From contig JAFMHN010000005.1 of NCBI GenBank assembly GCA_017854485.1, positions 1 through 64,000 of the forward strand: DNA of 64,000 nucleotides. Direction: 5' to 3'. The notes under the pieces were generated by a model. The model was not told where the DNA came from. It was given only the letters and a program-made list of their open reading frames with translations, and did no database searches. This DNA comes from Aquiluna sp. Lineage in GTDB: Bacteria > Actinomycetota > Actinomycetes > Actinomycetales > Microbacteriaceae. Of this stretch, positions 55,305 through 62,503 are shown piece after piece. Position numbers and translations under genes: made by a program. How positions within the stretch are numbered: the first letter of the stretch is position 1; the number at the start of each line of letters is the position of its first letter.

Positions 55305-56719
55305 CGCTCTAGAGCCTTTCTTGCAACCATAATCGCATCAAAGGGCAGCTTCTGCCCCATTACCTCGCGATAGGTTAGGTGACCTGGACCACACCACAGA
55401 ATTGCCCCACCGCTGGCGGTGATATTCACAGCTTTAGCTATCGCCTCAGCTGGGTCTGCAACCTCAAATACTCGCTCCGAGTTGGTTTGTTTCAGCGCTG
55501 CATCCAGCAGAGTTTTGCGAATTAGTGCCGGATCCTCACTCCTTGGATGCTGGTCAGTTACTACCAAGATGTCGCCGTAATTCGCGGCTGCAGCTGCCAT
55601 TTCTGCTCGCTTGCCGGGGTCCCGATCTCCGGAAGCTCCAAAAACTATGGTGAGTTCCGGGTATTTGCTCTTGAGTTCTCTGCCAGCTGCATCAATAGCA
55701 GCGGGGGTGTGAGCGTAGTCAACATAAACGTGTGGCAACCCTGGCACCACCAGCTCGAGCCGTCCTGGAACCTGTATTTCAATAGCCTCAGCAGCTCTTG
55801 TTAGCTCCCGCGCATCAAAGCCAGCCTCAAGCAGCATAACGACTGCCAGCGCCAGGTTTTTGGCCATCAGTGGTCCTATTTCAAGGTTCAGCTCTAGGTT
55901 CTGCTTGCCTGTGATTTTCAACCCATGGTCCATTTTTTGAAGCTGGTATTGCAGGCCGTTACCAATGCCGACGCCGGCTATCTCCAGGCTTTCTAGCAAT
56001 TGCTTTGCGTATTCATCTTCAACACTAATAACACCCATGCCGCTGAACTTGTTTGTAAACAGTTCGCGCTTGGCGCGCAGGTAGTCATCCATGGTGCTGA
56101 AATCGTCAAGGTGGTCGCGACTTAAGTTTGTGAAACCAGCCACTTCAAAGTGCATTCCATCCACGCGGTGCCTTGCTAATGCCTGTGCGGAAACCTCTAT
56201 TACCAGTGCCTTGGCGCCCAGCTTGGCGGTCTCTGCGGCTAGCCAGTGAAGCCTTGGAGCTTCCGGAGTCGTTAGGTGTGACTCAAATTGGTGGTCTTCA
56301 AAATTGGTGCTTGCCGAGGTTGATAGCCCAGTGCGAACTCCCAGACCCTGAAGTAGCTGCTGCAAATAAAACGAAGTTGACGTCTTTCCATTGGTGCCGG
56401 TTACCCCAAATACCCGAAGCCCTAAATCTGCGGTACCGAAGACCTCGGCAGCCACTTGTCCGGCAATAATCCTGGGATCGCTGTGGCAAAGATTCGGCAG
56501 GTTGGTTGCAACAACTCGGTCCGACAAAACTGCTACCGCACCGTTGACAACTGCCTGATCTAGATAATCCAGCCCGTGGCTTTTTGCTCCCTGGACCGCT
56601 ATGAACAGGCAACCGGGAGTGACCTGACCGGAATCCATTGCAACCGAGACAATTTCAACTTCCGGACTACCGGTCAGCTCGAGGTTGAATTTGCTGGCAA
56701 GCTCGCTAGTCGTTTTCAT
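55301..56719 (-). CDS. murE: UDP-MurNAc-dipeptide ligase MurE
   Basis: MurE adds the third amino acid of the stem peptide. The P-loop is VTGTNGKTSTSFY near residue 110; NLSRDHLDDFSTMDDYLRAK near 200 and VDYAHTPAAI near 330 are Mur signatures. The specificity segment reads TDQHPRSEDP near 392, where meso-DAP-adding enzymes have DNPR. The change is consistent with a residue other than meso-DAP, as in Microbacteriaceae B-type walls, but the actual substrate cannot be read off. It overlaps ftsI by 14 bp. Confidence 0.95.
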   Translation of the reverse strand: MKTTSELASKFNLELTGSPEVEIVSVAMDSGQVTPGCLFIAVQGAKSHGLDYLDQAVVNGAVAVLSDRVVATNLPNLCHSDPRIIAGQVAAEVFGTADLGLRVFGVTGTNGKTSTSFYLQQLLQGLGVRTGLSTSASTNFEDHQFESHLTTPEAPRLHWLAAETAKLGAKALVIEVSAQALARHRVDGMHFEVAGFTNLSRDHLDDFSTMDDYLRAKRELFTNKFSGMGVISVEDEYAKQLLESLEIAGVGIGNGLQYQLQKMDHGLKITGKQNLELNLEIGPLMAKNLALAVVMLLEAGFDARELTRAAEAIEIQVPGRLELVVPGLPHVYVDYAHTPAAIDAAGRELKSKYPELTIVFGASGDRDPGKRAEMAAAAANYGDILVVTDQHPRSEDPALIRKTLLDAALKQTNSERVFEVADPAEAIAKAVNITASGGAILWCGPGHLTYREVMGQKLPFDAIMVARKALER

Positions 56720-58484
56720 CGATTTGGCCGTACTTGTCAGATGGAATGCTTCTGGATTCGGTGGTGGAGGGCGGAATTCGGTAGTGCTTGAGAGCCTGCT
56801 GCATGATCGCCTTGAAAGGAGGTGTCGCCTTGGATGAGTTGGAAACTCCCTCAGGGCGATAAATAGTCACACCGACCACGAACTTGGGGTTCTCGGCTGG
56901 GGCAATTCCGTAGAAAGAAATTGCGTACTCATCGCCATAGCCGCTGCCTGACTTGATCTCGGCCGTACCAGTCTTACCGCCGACACGATAACCAGGAATT
57001 GCGGCGGTCTTTCCGACACCACCAAATTCAACAACTTTTTCCATCAGCTCAAGATTCACATTTGCCGAGGCAGTAGACAAGACTCTGGTTGATCCCTGGT
57101 TTGGCGCATAGGCAATGGAGCCATCGGCAGCCAGGCAACTGTCAACCAGGATGGGGTCAAGTCGAACTCCGCCATTGGCGATTGCCTGATAGGCATAGGC
57201 CATCTGCAAGCTGGTAACCGAGATGCCCTGGCCAAATGTGGTAACCAAATTTGTCATCTCGTCCCACTGGCTGGCAGGGTGCAAAATTCCAGAGCTTTCA
57301 CCCTCAAACCGCAATGGGCTCACCGACCCAAAGCCAAATTTCTTCAAATACTCGTAGCGGGTTTCCCTCGGTATTTGACTTGCAAAGTTCGTCATTCCGG
57401 TATTTGAGGAGTAACGCAGTACGCCCGCCAGACTCAGGGTGAAATCCTCGTGCGAAAAGCTGTCCTTGATATATTCATTGTCGAAATCAAGGTTCATGCG
57501 GTCCGGAGCCGAGACGGTGTCGTACTCATCGGCTGTGCCGGTGTCCAGGACCATCGATGAGCTGACAGCCTTCATGATGCTGCCCGGCTCAAAAGCGGCC
57601 TGGAAGATTCTTGAGCCTCGGTCTGCAGCAGGAACCGCCGCCGGATCGTTTGGATCCACCGTTGGGGCCTCGGCGGCCGCCAAAATTCTGCCTGTTTCAA
57701 CTTCAACCACTATCGCCGATGCCCACCTTGCAGATAGCTCGTTGACGGTGTCCGCCAGCACCTGCTGAGCGAAGAACTGGAGATTGGCATCGATCGAAAG
57801 GTTCAGCTGCCCGCCGTCTTCGGTTGGCTGGGTGGTTTGATTCGAGGTTGGGATTCTAACGCCCTCGGCAGATCGTTCGAAGGTCTCTTGCCCGTCCACA
57901 CCAGCCAGGCAGGTGTTGTATTGGCGCTCAAGGCCAGCCAGCGGGGTGCCGTCGCTGCCGACGAAGCCGAGGACATTCCCGGCAACCGCACCCATTGGGT
58001 AGAGCCGGTCCTCAAACTGGTCAAAGAATATCCACGGGATGTCTAGGTCGCGAATCGCGTTATAGGTTTCAGCATTGACAGTCTTGGCAAGGTTTGAATA
58101 CTCCGAGTCGCCCTCGAGACGAATCATGATCTCGCCATAGTCAACGCCCAACAACTGTGACAACTCCAGAGCAATTTCATCAACGGATCGCTCGGTGCGG
58201 ACGCCGTCTATTGTCTGAAAAACCGGCCCCACATTCTTCGGCGCGGCATTCACGTCGTACCTGAAGACGGTTTTGGCCAAGACCTGCCCAGAAGAGTCGA
58301 GGATATCGCCGCGTAGCGCCTGCAGGGTTTGAGTCATGGACCTTGATGCCAGTGACTTCTCTTGGATTTCAGCTGCCTTTACCACTTGGAAATCGACCAG
58401 TCGCACACCCAGGGCGGCCACAATTAGGAACAGCACCACCGCGAAGGCGCCGAGGCGGCGATTCAGCTTCGCGTGTGTTCCCAT
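56706..58484 (-). CDS. ftsI: Septal penicillin-binding protein FtsI (PBP2b/PbpB)
   Basis: The 592-aa class B transpeptidase cross-links septal peptidoglycan. After one membrane helix (residues about 12-30) come the dimerisation domain and the transpeptidase domain with SIMK (S-x-x-K) near residue 302, SSN near 362 and KTGTAE near 506. It pairs with FtsW encoded in the same operon. The ATG lies 8 bases after the ftsL-like stop codon. Confidence 0.96.
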   Translation of the reverse strand: MGTHAKLNRRLGAFAVVLFLIVAALGVRLVDFQVVKAAEIQEKSLASRSMTQTLQALRGDILDSSGQVLAKTVFRYDVNAAPKNVGPVFQTIDGVRTERSVDEIALELSQLLGVDYGEIMIRLEGDSEYSNLAKTVNAETYNAIRDLDIPWIFFDQFEDRLYPMGAVAGNVLGFVGSDGTPLAGLERQYNTCLAGVDGQETFERSAEGVRIPTSNQTTQPTEDGGQLNLSIDANLQFFAQQVLADTVNELSARWASAIVVEVETGRILAAAEAPTVDPNDPAAVPAADRGSRIFQAAFEPGSIMKAVSSSMVLDTGTADEYDTVSAPDRMNLDFDNEYIKDSFSHEDFTLSLAGVLRYSSNTGMTNFASQIPRETRYEYLKKFGFGSVSPLRFEGESSGILHPASQWDEMTNLVTTFGQGISVTSLQMAYAYQAIANGGVRLDPILVDSCLAADGSIAYAPNQGSTRVLSTASANVNLELMEKVVEFGGVGKTAAIPGYRVGGKTGTAEIKSGSGYGDEYAISFYGIAPAENPKFVVGVTIYRPEGVSNSSKATPPFKAIMQQALKHYRIPPSTTESRSIPSDKYGQIDEND

Positions 58485-58491
58485 TAGGTGC

Positions 58492-59010
58492 CTATCTAGT
58501 TGGTGATGCGGGGATAAACCCTGATTGCAAAACTAGACCAGTGTCGCTGTTATTCGAGGTTTCAACACTCACTTGAACCTCGCCGGAAGACACCGTGGCC
58601 AGTGAGAACTCGGAGATTGCACCAAGGGCTGAGTTGGCAACCAGGTTAGCGCTAGCAACCTGCTGTCCCTCTGCCTTTGCTGGGCTTGGCTTTCCGTAAA
58701 TCTTGTTGCTTTCGATATCCAACAAAACCGAAGCTGGGTTGGCAACCATGCCAAGTCGGTTTGCAGCATCAGCCAGGTTCTGGGGCGAGGAAAGTGATGA
58801 GACTTCTTCCTGAATGATTTGGACTTCGGTGGCTAGGTCTCGCTTTTCAAGCTTGAGTGAGCGAAGCTCGTAGGCATCATGTGTGAGCACCATGTTCAGG
58901 CCGATTTGTCCGACCAGCACTGCAACCAGGCCGATAATCAACACCGCGGCTGCCATGAGGCTGGGACGAAGCTTCTTTGCTTCATTAGCCGAGACCATGA
59001 AAATGCTCAT
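58492..59010 (-). CDS. ftsL: FtsL-like cell division protein
   Basis: The gene lies between rsmH and ftsI, the usual ftsL position. The 172-aa product has one membrane helix at residues about 17-40 (LMAAAVLIIGLVAVLVGQIGL) and then a short coiled coil (LRSLKLEKRDLATEVQIIQEEV) and the LGM motif of FtsL/septum-initiator proteins near residue 85. The C-terminal 80 residues are Ser/Ala-rich and not of a known family. It should help recruit FtsI/FtsW. The ATG overlaps the rsmH stop by one base. Confidence 0.85.
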   Translation of the reverse strand: MSIFMVSANEAKKLRPSLMAAAVLIIGLVAVLVGQIGLNMVLTHDAYELRSLKLEKRDLATEVQIIQEEVSSLSSPQNLADAANRLGMVANPASVLLDIESNKIYGKPSPAKAEGQQVASANLVANSALGAISEFSLATVSSGEVQVSVETSNNSDTGLVLQSGFIPASPTR

Positions 59011-59969
59011 TAGATAACCTCTAGTTTCTCCGCTGCACGCAGCCTGGCCGAAGCCGCTCTTGGATTTTGTGAAAGTTCAATTTCGGTTGCTCGCTCCACT
59101 CCGCGAGTGATCACCGATAGCGCAGGTGACGTGCCAGGAAGCTGAATTGGCATCTCTACGGGAGTTGAAGAAACTGCGGCGGCTTGCATTGCGCGCTTGA
59201 CGATGCCGTCTTCGAGTGAGTGGTAGGACATCACCACTAACCGACCACCGACCCGCAAGGACTCGATAGCCTGTGGAATGGCCCTTTCCAGGCCGCCCAG
59301 TTCATCGTTCACTGCGATTCTTAGAGCCTGATAAATCCGTTTTGCAGGATGTCCGGAGGTCTTTCCCGGTGCTGCCGGAATTACTGACGTGACAATCTGA
59401 TTCAACTCTGCGCTGGTTGCAATTGGCTGATCACGACGAATTTGCACTATGCGCTTGGCTACTGCTGTCGCATAGCGCTCTTCTCCGTATTCGCGGAAAA
59501 TCCTTGTAAGTTCAGCTTCTGACTCGCGCGCCAGCAGCTCGGCAGCGGTCAGACCCTCGGACTGATTCATTCTCATGTCCAGAGCAGCATCCTGAGCATA
59601 AGAAAAGCCCCGGTCGGCATAATCCAACTGCAGCGAACTGACCCCAAGATCCATCAATACGCCATCAACCTGGTCAATCTGGAGCTCTTCCAAGATCTCA
59701 GCGATTTGGTCATAGGTTCCGGCTACTGGAATGAACCGATCGCCAAATTTGGCAAGGCGCTCGGAAGCCAACTCGAGTGCCTGTGGGTCTCTATCGATTC
59801 CTATAACTCGCAACCTAGAGTGCTGTGCCAGCAGCGCCTCAGTGTGACCGCCCATGCCCAAGGTGCAGTCAATTACAACGGGTGATTCGTTTTCGAGCCC
59901 TGGACGCAAAAGCTCGAGGCAGCGTTCCAGCATTACTGGAAGATGAAGATCTGCAGTTGATTGAGTCAT
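59010..59969 (-). CDS. rsmH: 16S rRNA (cytosine-1402-N4)-methyltransferase RsmH
   Basis: RsmH methylates C1402 in the ribosomal P site. The SAM-binding stretch VIDCTLGMGGHTEALL is near residue 33 and GVLMDLGVSSLQLDYADRGFSY near 110; RIYQALRIAVNDELGGLE and VMSYHSLEDGIVKR are further signatures. The ORF track starts at 60029, giving a basic 20-residue extension. ATG 59969 matches the usual start just before LHLPVMLERCLELL, but neither start has a good ribosome-binding site, and TAAGTC stands 6 bases before the upstream ATG, so the longer form is possible. Confidence 0.93.
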   Translation of the reverse strand: MTQSTADLHLPVMLERCLELLRPGLENESPVVIDCTLGMGGHTEALLAQHSRLRVIGIDRDPQALELASERLAKFGDRFIPVAGTYDQIAEILEELQIDQVDGVLMDLGVSSLQLDYADRGFSYAQDAALDMRMNQSEGLTAAELLARESEAELTRIFREYGEERYATAVAKRIVQIRRDQPIATSAELNQIVTSVIPAAPGKTSGHPAKRIYQALRIAVNDELGGLERAIPQAIESLRVGGRLVVMSYHSLEDGIVKRAMQAAAVSSTPVEMPIQLPGTSPALSVITRGVERATEIELSQNPRAASARLRAAEKLEVI

Positions 59970-60081
59970 AAGCTTTTGGGCCCTGCCCTGCACCTTGAAC
60001 CTTGTCCGTCTATGAGCTTGGTTTTTCATAGGTCCGACTTAGGGGAAGTAAGCCGGGACGGCCAAGGATCAAAGTGCAGGA

Positions 60082-60513
60082 TTAGAACAACCCAGGAATC
60101 ACCTCCTGAGCTTGCGAGGCGAATGTTTCTTCGTTGCTAGCTAGATATGTCTGCCATGCGGCGGCATCCCAAATTTCAGCTCTGGAACCAACTCCAATGA
60201 TTACCAATTCTTTGGTGAGGTCTGCGTATTCGCGAAGCAGTGCTGGTACCAAGACTCGGCCCTGCTTGTCAGGAGTTTCATCAGATGCTCCGGATAGAAA
60301 AACTCTCAAGTAGCGACGAGCCTCTTCGGAGGTGACAGGCGCCTGGCGGACCTTGTCGTGAACATCCTGGAACTCCTTGGCGGAAAAGACATAGAGGCAG
60401 CGCTCTTGGCCGCGGGTGATGACAACACCGTCTGCAAGCTCATCGCGGAACTTGGCCGGAAGGATGATTCTGCCCTTGTCATCGAGCTTTGGAGTGTGCG
60501 TGCCTAATAACAT
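60082..60513 (-). CDS. mraZ: Transcriptional regulator MraZ
   Basis: The 143-aa protein has two SpoVT/AbrB-like domains, each with a conserved Dxx[17 protein letters not shown] near the start and [17 protein letters not shown] near residue 78. MraZ binds repeats in its own promoter and tunes the division/wall operon. The ORF track starts at 60585, which would run through the MraZ boxes; ATG 60513 fits the family start ([15 protein letters not shown]) and has GGGGG just upstream. Confidence 0.95.
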   Translation of the reverse strand: MLLGTHTPKLDDKGRIILPAKFRDELADGVVITRGQERCLYVFSAKEFQDVHDKVRQAPVTSEEARRYLRVFLSGASDETPDKQGRVLVPALLREYADLTKELVIIGVGSRAEIWDAAAWQTYLASNEETFASQAQEVIPGLF

Positions 60514-60538
60514 GCAGCCCCCTTTCGCTCTAGTTATT

Positions 60539-60568
60539 CTCCACTTTACTCCACTTTCCTCCACTTTG
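60539..60568 (-). promoter_or_regulatory. MraZ boxes: three 10-base direct repeats
   Basis: On the minus strand AAAGTGGAG is repeated exactly three times with a 10-base period, ending about 26 bases before the mraZ ATG. Bacterial MraZ proteins bind such GTGG-type repeats spaced one helical turn apart, so this should be the autoregulatory operator of the division/wall operon. The promoter hexamers around it are not clear. Confidence 0.85.
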
Positions 60569-60615
60569 CTTTGTTTTGCAAGCATTTATTGCAAGATTTT
60601 TGAATAATTTGGGTA

Positions 60616-60644
60616 ATAAAAAACCCCCGCCGAAGCGGGGGTTT
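60616..60644 (-). terminator. Rho-independent terminator after the DUF3040 gene
   Basis: On the minus strand AAACCCCCGC-TTCG-GCGGGGGTTT forms a 10-bp GC-rich stem capped by a tetraloop, followed by TTTTTTATTA. It lies about 12 bases after the DUF3040 stop codon and insulates it from the mraZ promoter. Confidence 0.9.
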
Positions 60645-60655
60645 GGAAGACTTAT

Positions 60656-61003
60656 CTAGTCGTTATTGAAGCGCTGGTTCCAGCGATCTTCGAAAAACGA
60701 GGGCCCGCCAGGCTCTTTGGCAGAACGCGGTGCTGTCGGGAGCCGGAAATTACTGCTAGCGGTAACCAAGCCAATCACCATCACCATGAATGCCGCGACC
60801 CCGAAAAACGCCACCTGCAGGATTACAGCGAACACTAAAAGGCCAAGGCCGATTAGGGTGACAACCACCCCAAGCACCAGCTTGCGGCCGTTCTTGTTGG
60901 ACGAGCCAACCTCTCGAACGCGATTAGCGAAGCTGGCGTCCTCTTCGATGAGGTTGCGCTCCATCTCCTCGAGAAGTTTGCGCTCACGCTCTGATAGGGC
61001 CAT
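60656..61003 (-). CDS. DUF3040 family membrane protein
   Basis: The 115-aa protein matches actinobacterial DUF3040 (Rv2169c type): the N-terminus ALSERERKLLEEMERNL is conserved, followed by a short polar stretch and two membrane helices (residues about 45-85, VVTLIGLGLLVFAVILQVAF and FMVMVIGLVTA) and a Pro-rich tail. The function is unknown. The ORF track starts at 61036; ATG 61003 with GGAG 7 bases upstream is the better start. It is always near mraZ in actinobacteria. Confidence 0.9.
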   Translation of the reverse strand: MALSERERKLLEEMERNLIEEDASFANRVREVGSSNKNGRKLVLGVVVTLIGLGLLVFAVILQVAFFGVAAFMVMVIGLVTASSNFRLPTAPRSAKEPGGPSFFEDRWNQRFNND

Positions 61004-61047
61004 TGGTAATCTCCGTTCCTTGTCAATTGTAAACAACTGTGAGCCGC

Positions 61048-61053
61048 TAGGCT
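61048..61053 (+). promoter_or_regulatory. -10 element of leaderless polyprenyl synthetase promoter
   Basis: TAGGCT is followed by 7 bases and then GTG at 61061. A TTGTAA 15 bases upstream might act as a weak -35. Confidence 0.55.
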
Positions 61054-61060
61054 ATCCCGC

Positions 61061-62161
61061 GTGGCTCAAGATTTTTTGTTAGAACTTGTTCAATCCAAGC
61101 TCGATGACTTCTGCGATCAAAAACGCGAAGAGCTGACGAGCATTTCTGAGGACCTAATTCCCCTCATCGATTACACGCAAGCCCTACTGTCTGGGGGCAA
61201 GCGATTCCGGGCGCTGTTCTGCTACTGGTCATTCGCCGCCCAGCACACTAGCCCAGTGACAGAGGATCAACTTTCAATCGACAGCCCGATTGTTGGGGTT
61301 GCCGCAGCCCTAGAAATGTTTCATGCTGCAGCGCTTGTTCATGATGACCTTTTGGACCAAAGTGACACTAGAAGAGGCTCCCCCGCCATTCACAAGCGCT
61401 TCGAGACTCTCCACAAACAAAATCAATACGTGGGCTCAAGCGAGCGATTCGGAGTTGCAGGCTCTGTCCTTGTCGGAGACTTGATGCTTGCCTGGAGTTC
61501 CGAGATTTTCGGCGAAGCACTTCTTCATGGAGTCAAGGAGTCCGCCGAGGCAAGCTGCCGTCATGAATTCGGCAAAATGCGCTTCGAAGTGATGGCAGGG
61601 CAGTACCTGGATGTTCTAGAAGAAAACGCTGCGCCAACCCGAACCGACGGAGCTGCAGTTGCAAGGGCAAACCGCATCATGCTCTACAAGACAGCCAAGT
61701 ACAGCCTCGAGGCACCATTGCTGATTGGTGCAGCACTTGCCGGAGCAAAAGAAGATTCACTCCAGCAGCTAAGTGATTTTGGCATCCCCCTTGGTCTGGC
61801 ATTCCAACTCCGAGATGACGTTCTTGGGGTCTTTGGCGACCCGGAAATTACCGGAAAGCCTGCAGGTGATGACCTGCGTGAGGGAAAAAGAACCGTTTTG
61901 ATTGCGCTGACACTTGAGACATTGCCGAAATCCGTGGCCAAGATCTTCGAGGAGCTGTTGATCTCCGGCGACATCGATGCCGAGCAGTTGGATTTCATGC
62001 GCCAGACAATCGAAGACTCAAAGGCTCTTGAAAAGACTGAGCGGCTGATCTCCGAGCATTCCTACAGGTCGATTGAGGCTCTTGCCGCACTGGAAATTTC
62101 AGATCAGGGAAGAAACGCCCTTGCAAAACTTGCTGACCAAGTAATTAATCGAGCGAAGTAG
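61061..62161 (+). CDS. idsA: Polyprenyl synthetase (geranylgeranyl/farnesyl diphosphate synthase-like)
   Basis: The 366-aa all-helical prenyltransferase condenses isopentenyl diphosphate units. The first aspartate-rich motif is in LVHDDLLDQSDTRRG near residue 92 (DDLLD) and the second in LAFQLRDDVLGVFGD near 248; GGKRFRALF near 45 binds IPP. Product length cannot be set from sequence alone; the gene position matches mycobacterial idsA2. The stop codon abuts the convergent Rv2175c-like gene with no base between. Confidence 0.9.
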   Translation: MAQDFLLELVQSKLDDFCDQKREELTSISEDLIPLIDYTQALLSGGKRFRALFCYWSFAAQHTSPVTEDQLSIDSPIVGVAAALEMFHAAALVHDDLLDQSDTRRGSPAIHKRFETLHKQNQYVGSSERFGVAGSVLVGDLMLAWSSEIFGEALLHGVKESAEASCRHEFGKMRFEVMAGQYLDVLEENAAPTRTDGAAVARANRIMLYKTAKYSLEAPLLIGAALAGAKEDSLQQLSDFGIPLGLAFQLRDDVLGVFGDPEITGKPAGDDLREGKRTVLIALTLETLPKSVAKIFEELLISGDIDAEQLDFMRQTIEDSKALEKTERLISEHSYRSIEALAALEISDQGRNALAKLADQVINRAK

Positions 62162-62500
62162 TTAGCCAAGCCCCTGGGCGGCCCTGCGAACTGGGGCTTT
62201 GTGACCTGCCAGTAGCGCTGAAATCGGCTCAGTGCCGAGTTCATCGTTCACTTCGTACAGCCAGGTGATTGCCTCTTGAAGACTTAGGCCCAAATCCAGC
62301 AGCAGAATCATGGTTCCCCTGATGCTGCTAAGTGGCTCACCATCAACAATCAGATTCGCCGGCACCATTGGTTCTTTTTCGACTTTGTATGAAAAAAGAA
62401 TGTGCTCGTCAATCAATCGGCGAACTTTCCCAGAAGAAATACCTAGAAGGTCGGCAACCTCATCAATGGTTAGCCACGCATCAACTTTGTCAGTTATCAA
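62162..62500 (-). CDS. DNA-binding protein, Rv2175c family
   Basis: The 112-aa protein has a winged helix-turn-helix near residues 8-40 (AWLTIDEVADLLGISSGKVRRLIDEHIL) and the C-terminal Rv2175c domain (RGTMILLLDLGLSLQEAITWL). Mycobacterial Rv2175c binds DNA and is phosphorylated on an N-terminal threonine by the adjacent kinase PknL. Here the N-terminal tail is shortened, and no kinase gene lies between it and aroG. It starts with TTG 3 bases after the aroG stop, with AAGGA in the aroG end. Confidence 0.85.
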   Translation of the reverse strand: MITDKVDAWLTIDEVADLLGISSGKVRRLIDEHILFSYKVEKEPMVPANLIVDGEPLSSIRGTMILLLDLGLSLQEAITWLYEVNDELGTEPISALLAGHKAPVRRAAQGLG

Positions 62501-62503
62501 TTC

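Noticed and set aside
60514-60585. N-terminal extension of the mraZ ORF
   Set aside because: It would translate the MraZ operator repeats; the family start is at 60513.
60576-60595. Two TTGCAAG copies upstream of mraZ
   Set aside because: They could be -35 elements, but no matching -10 was found at 16-18 bases; left unassigned.
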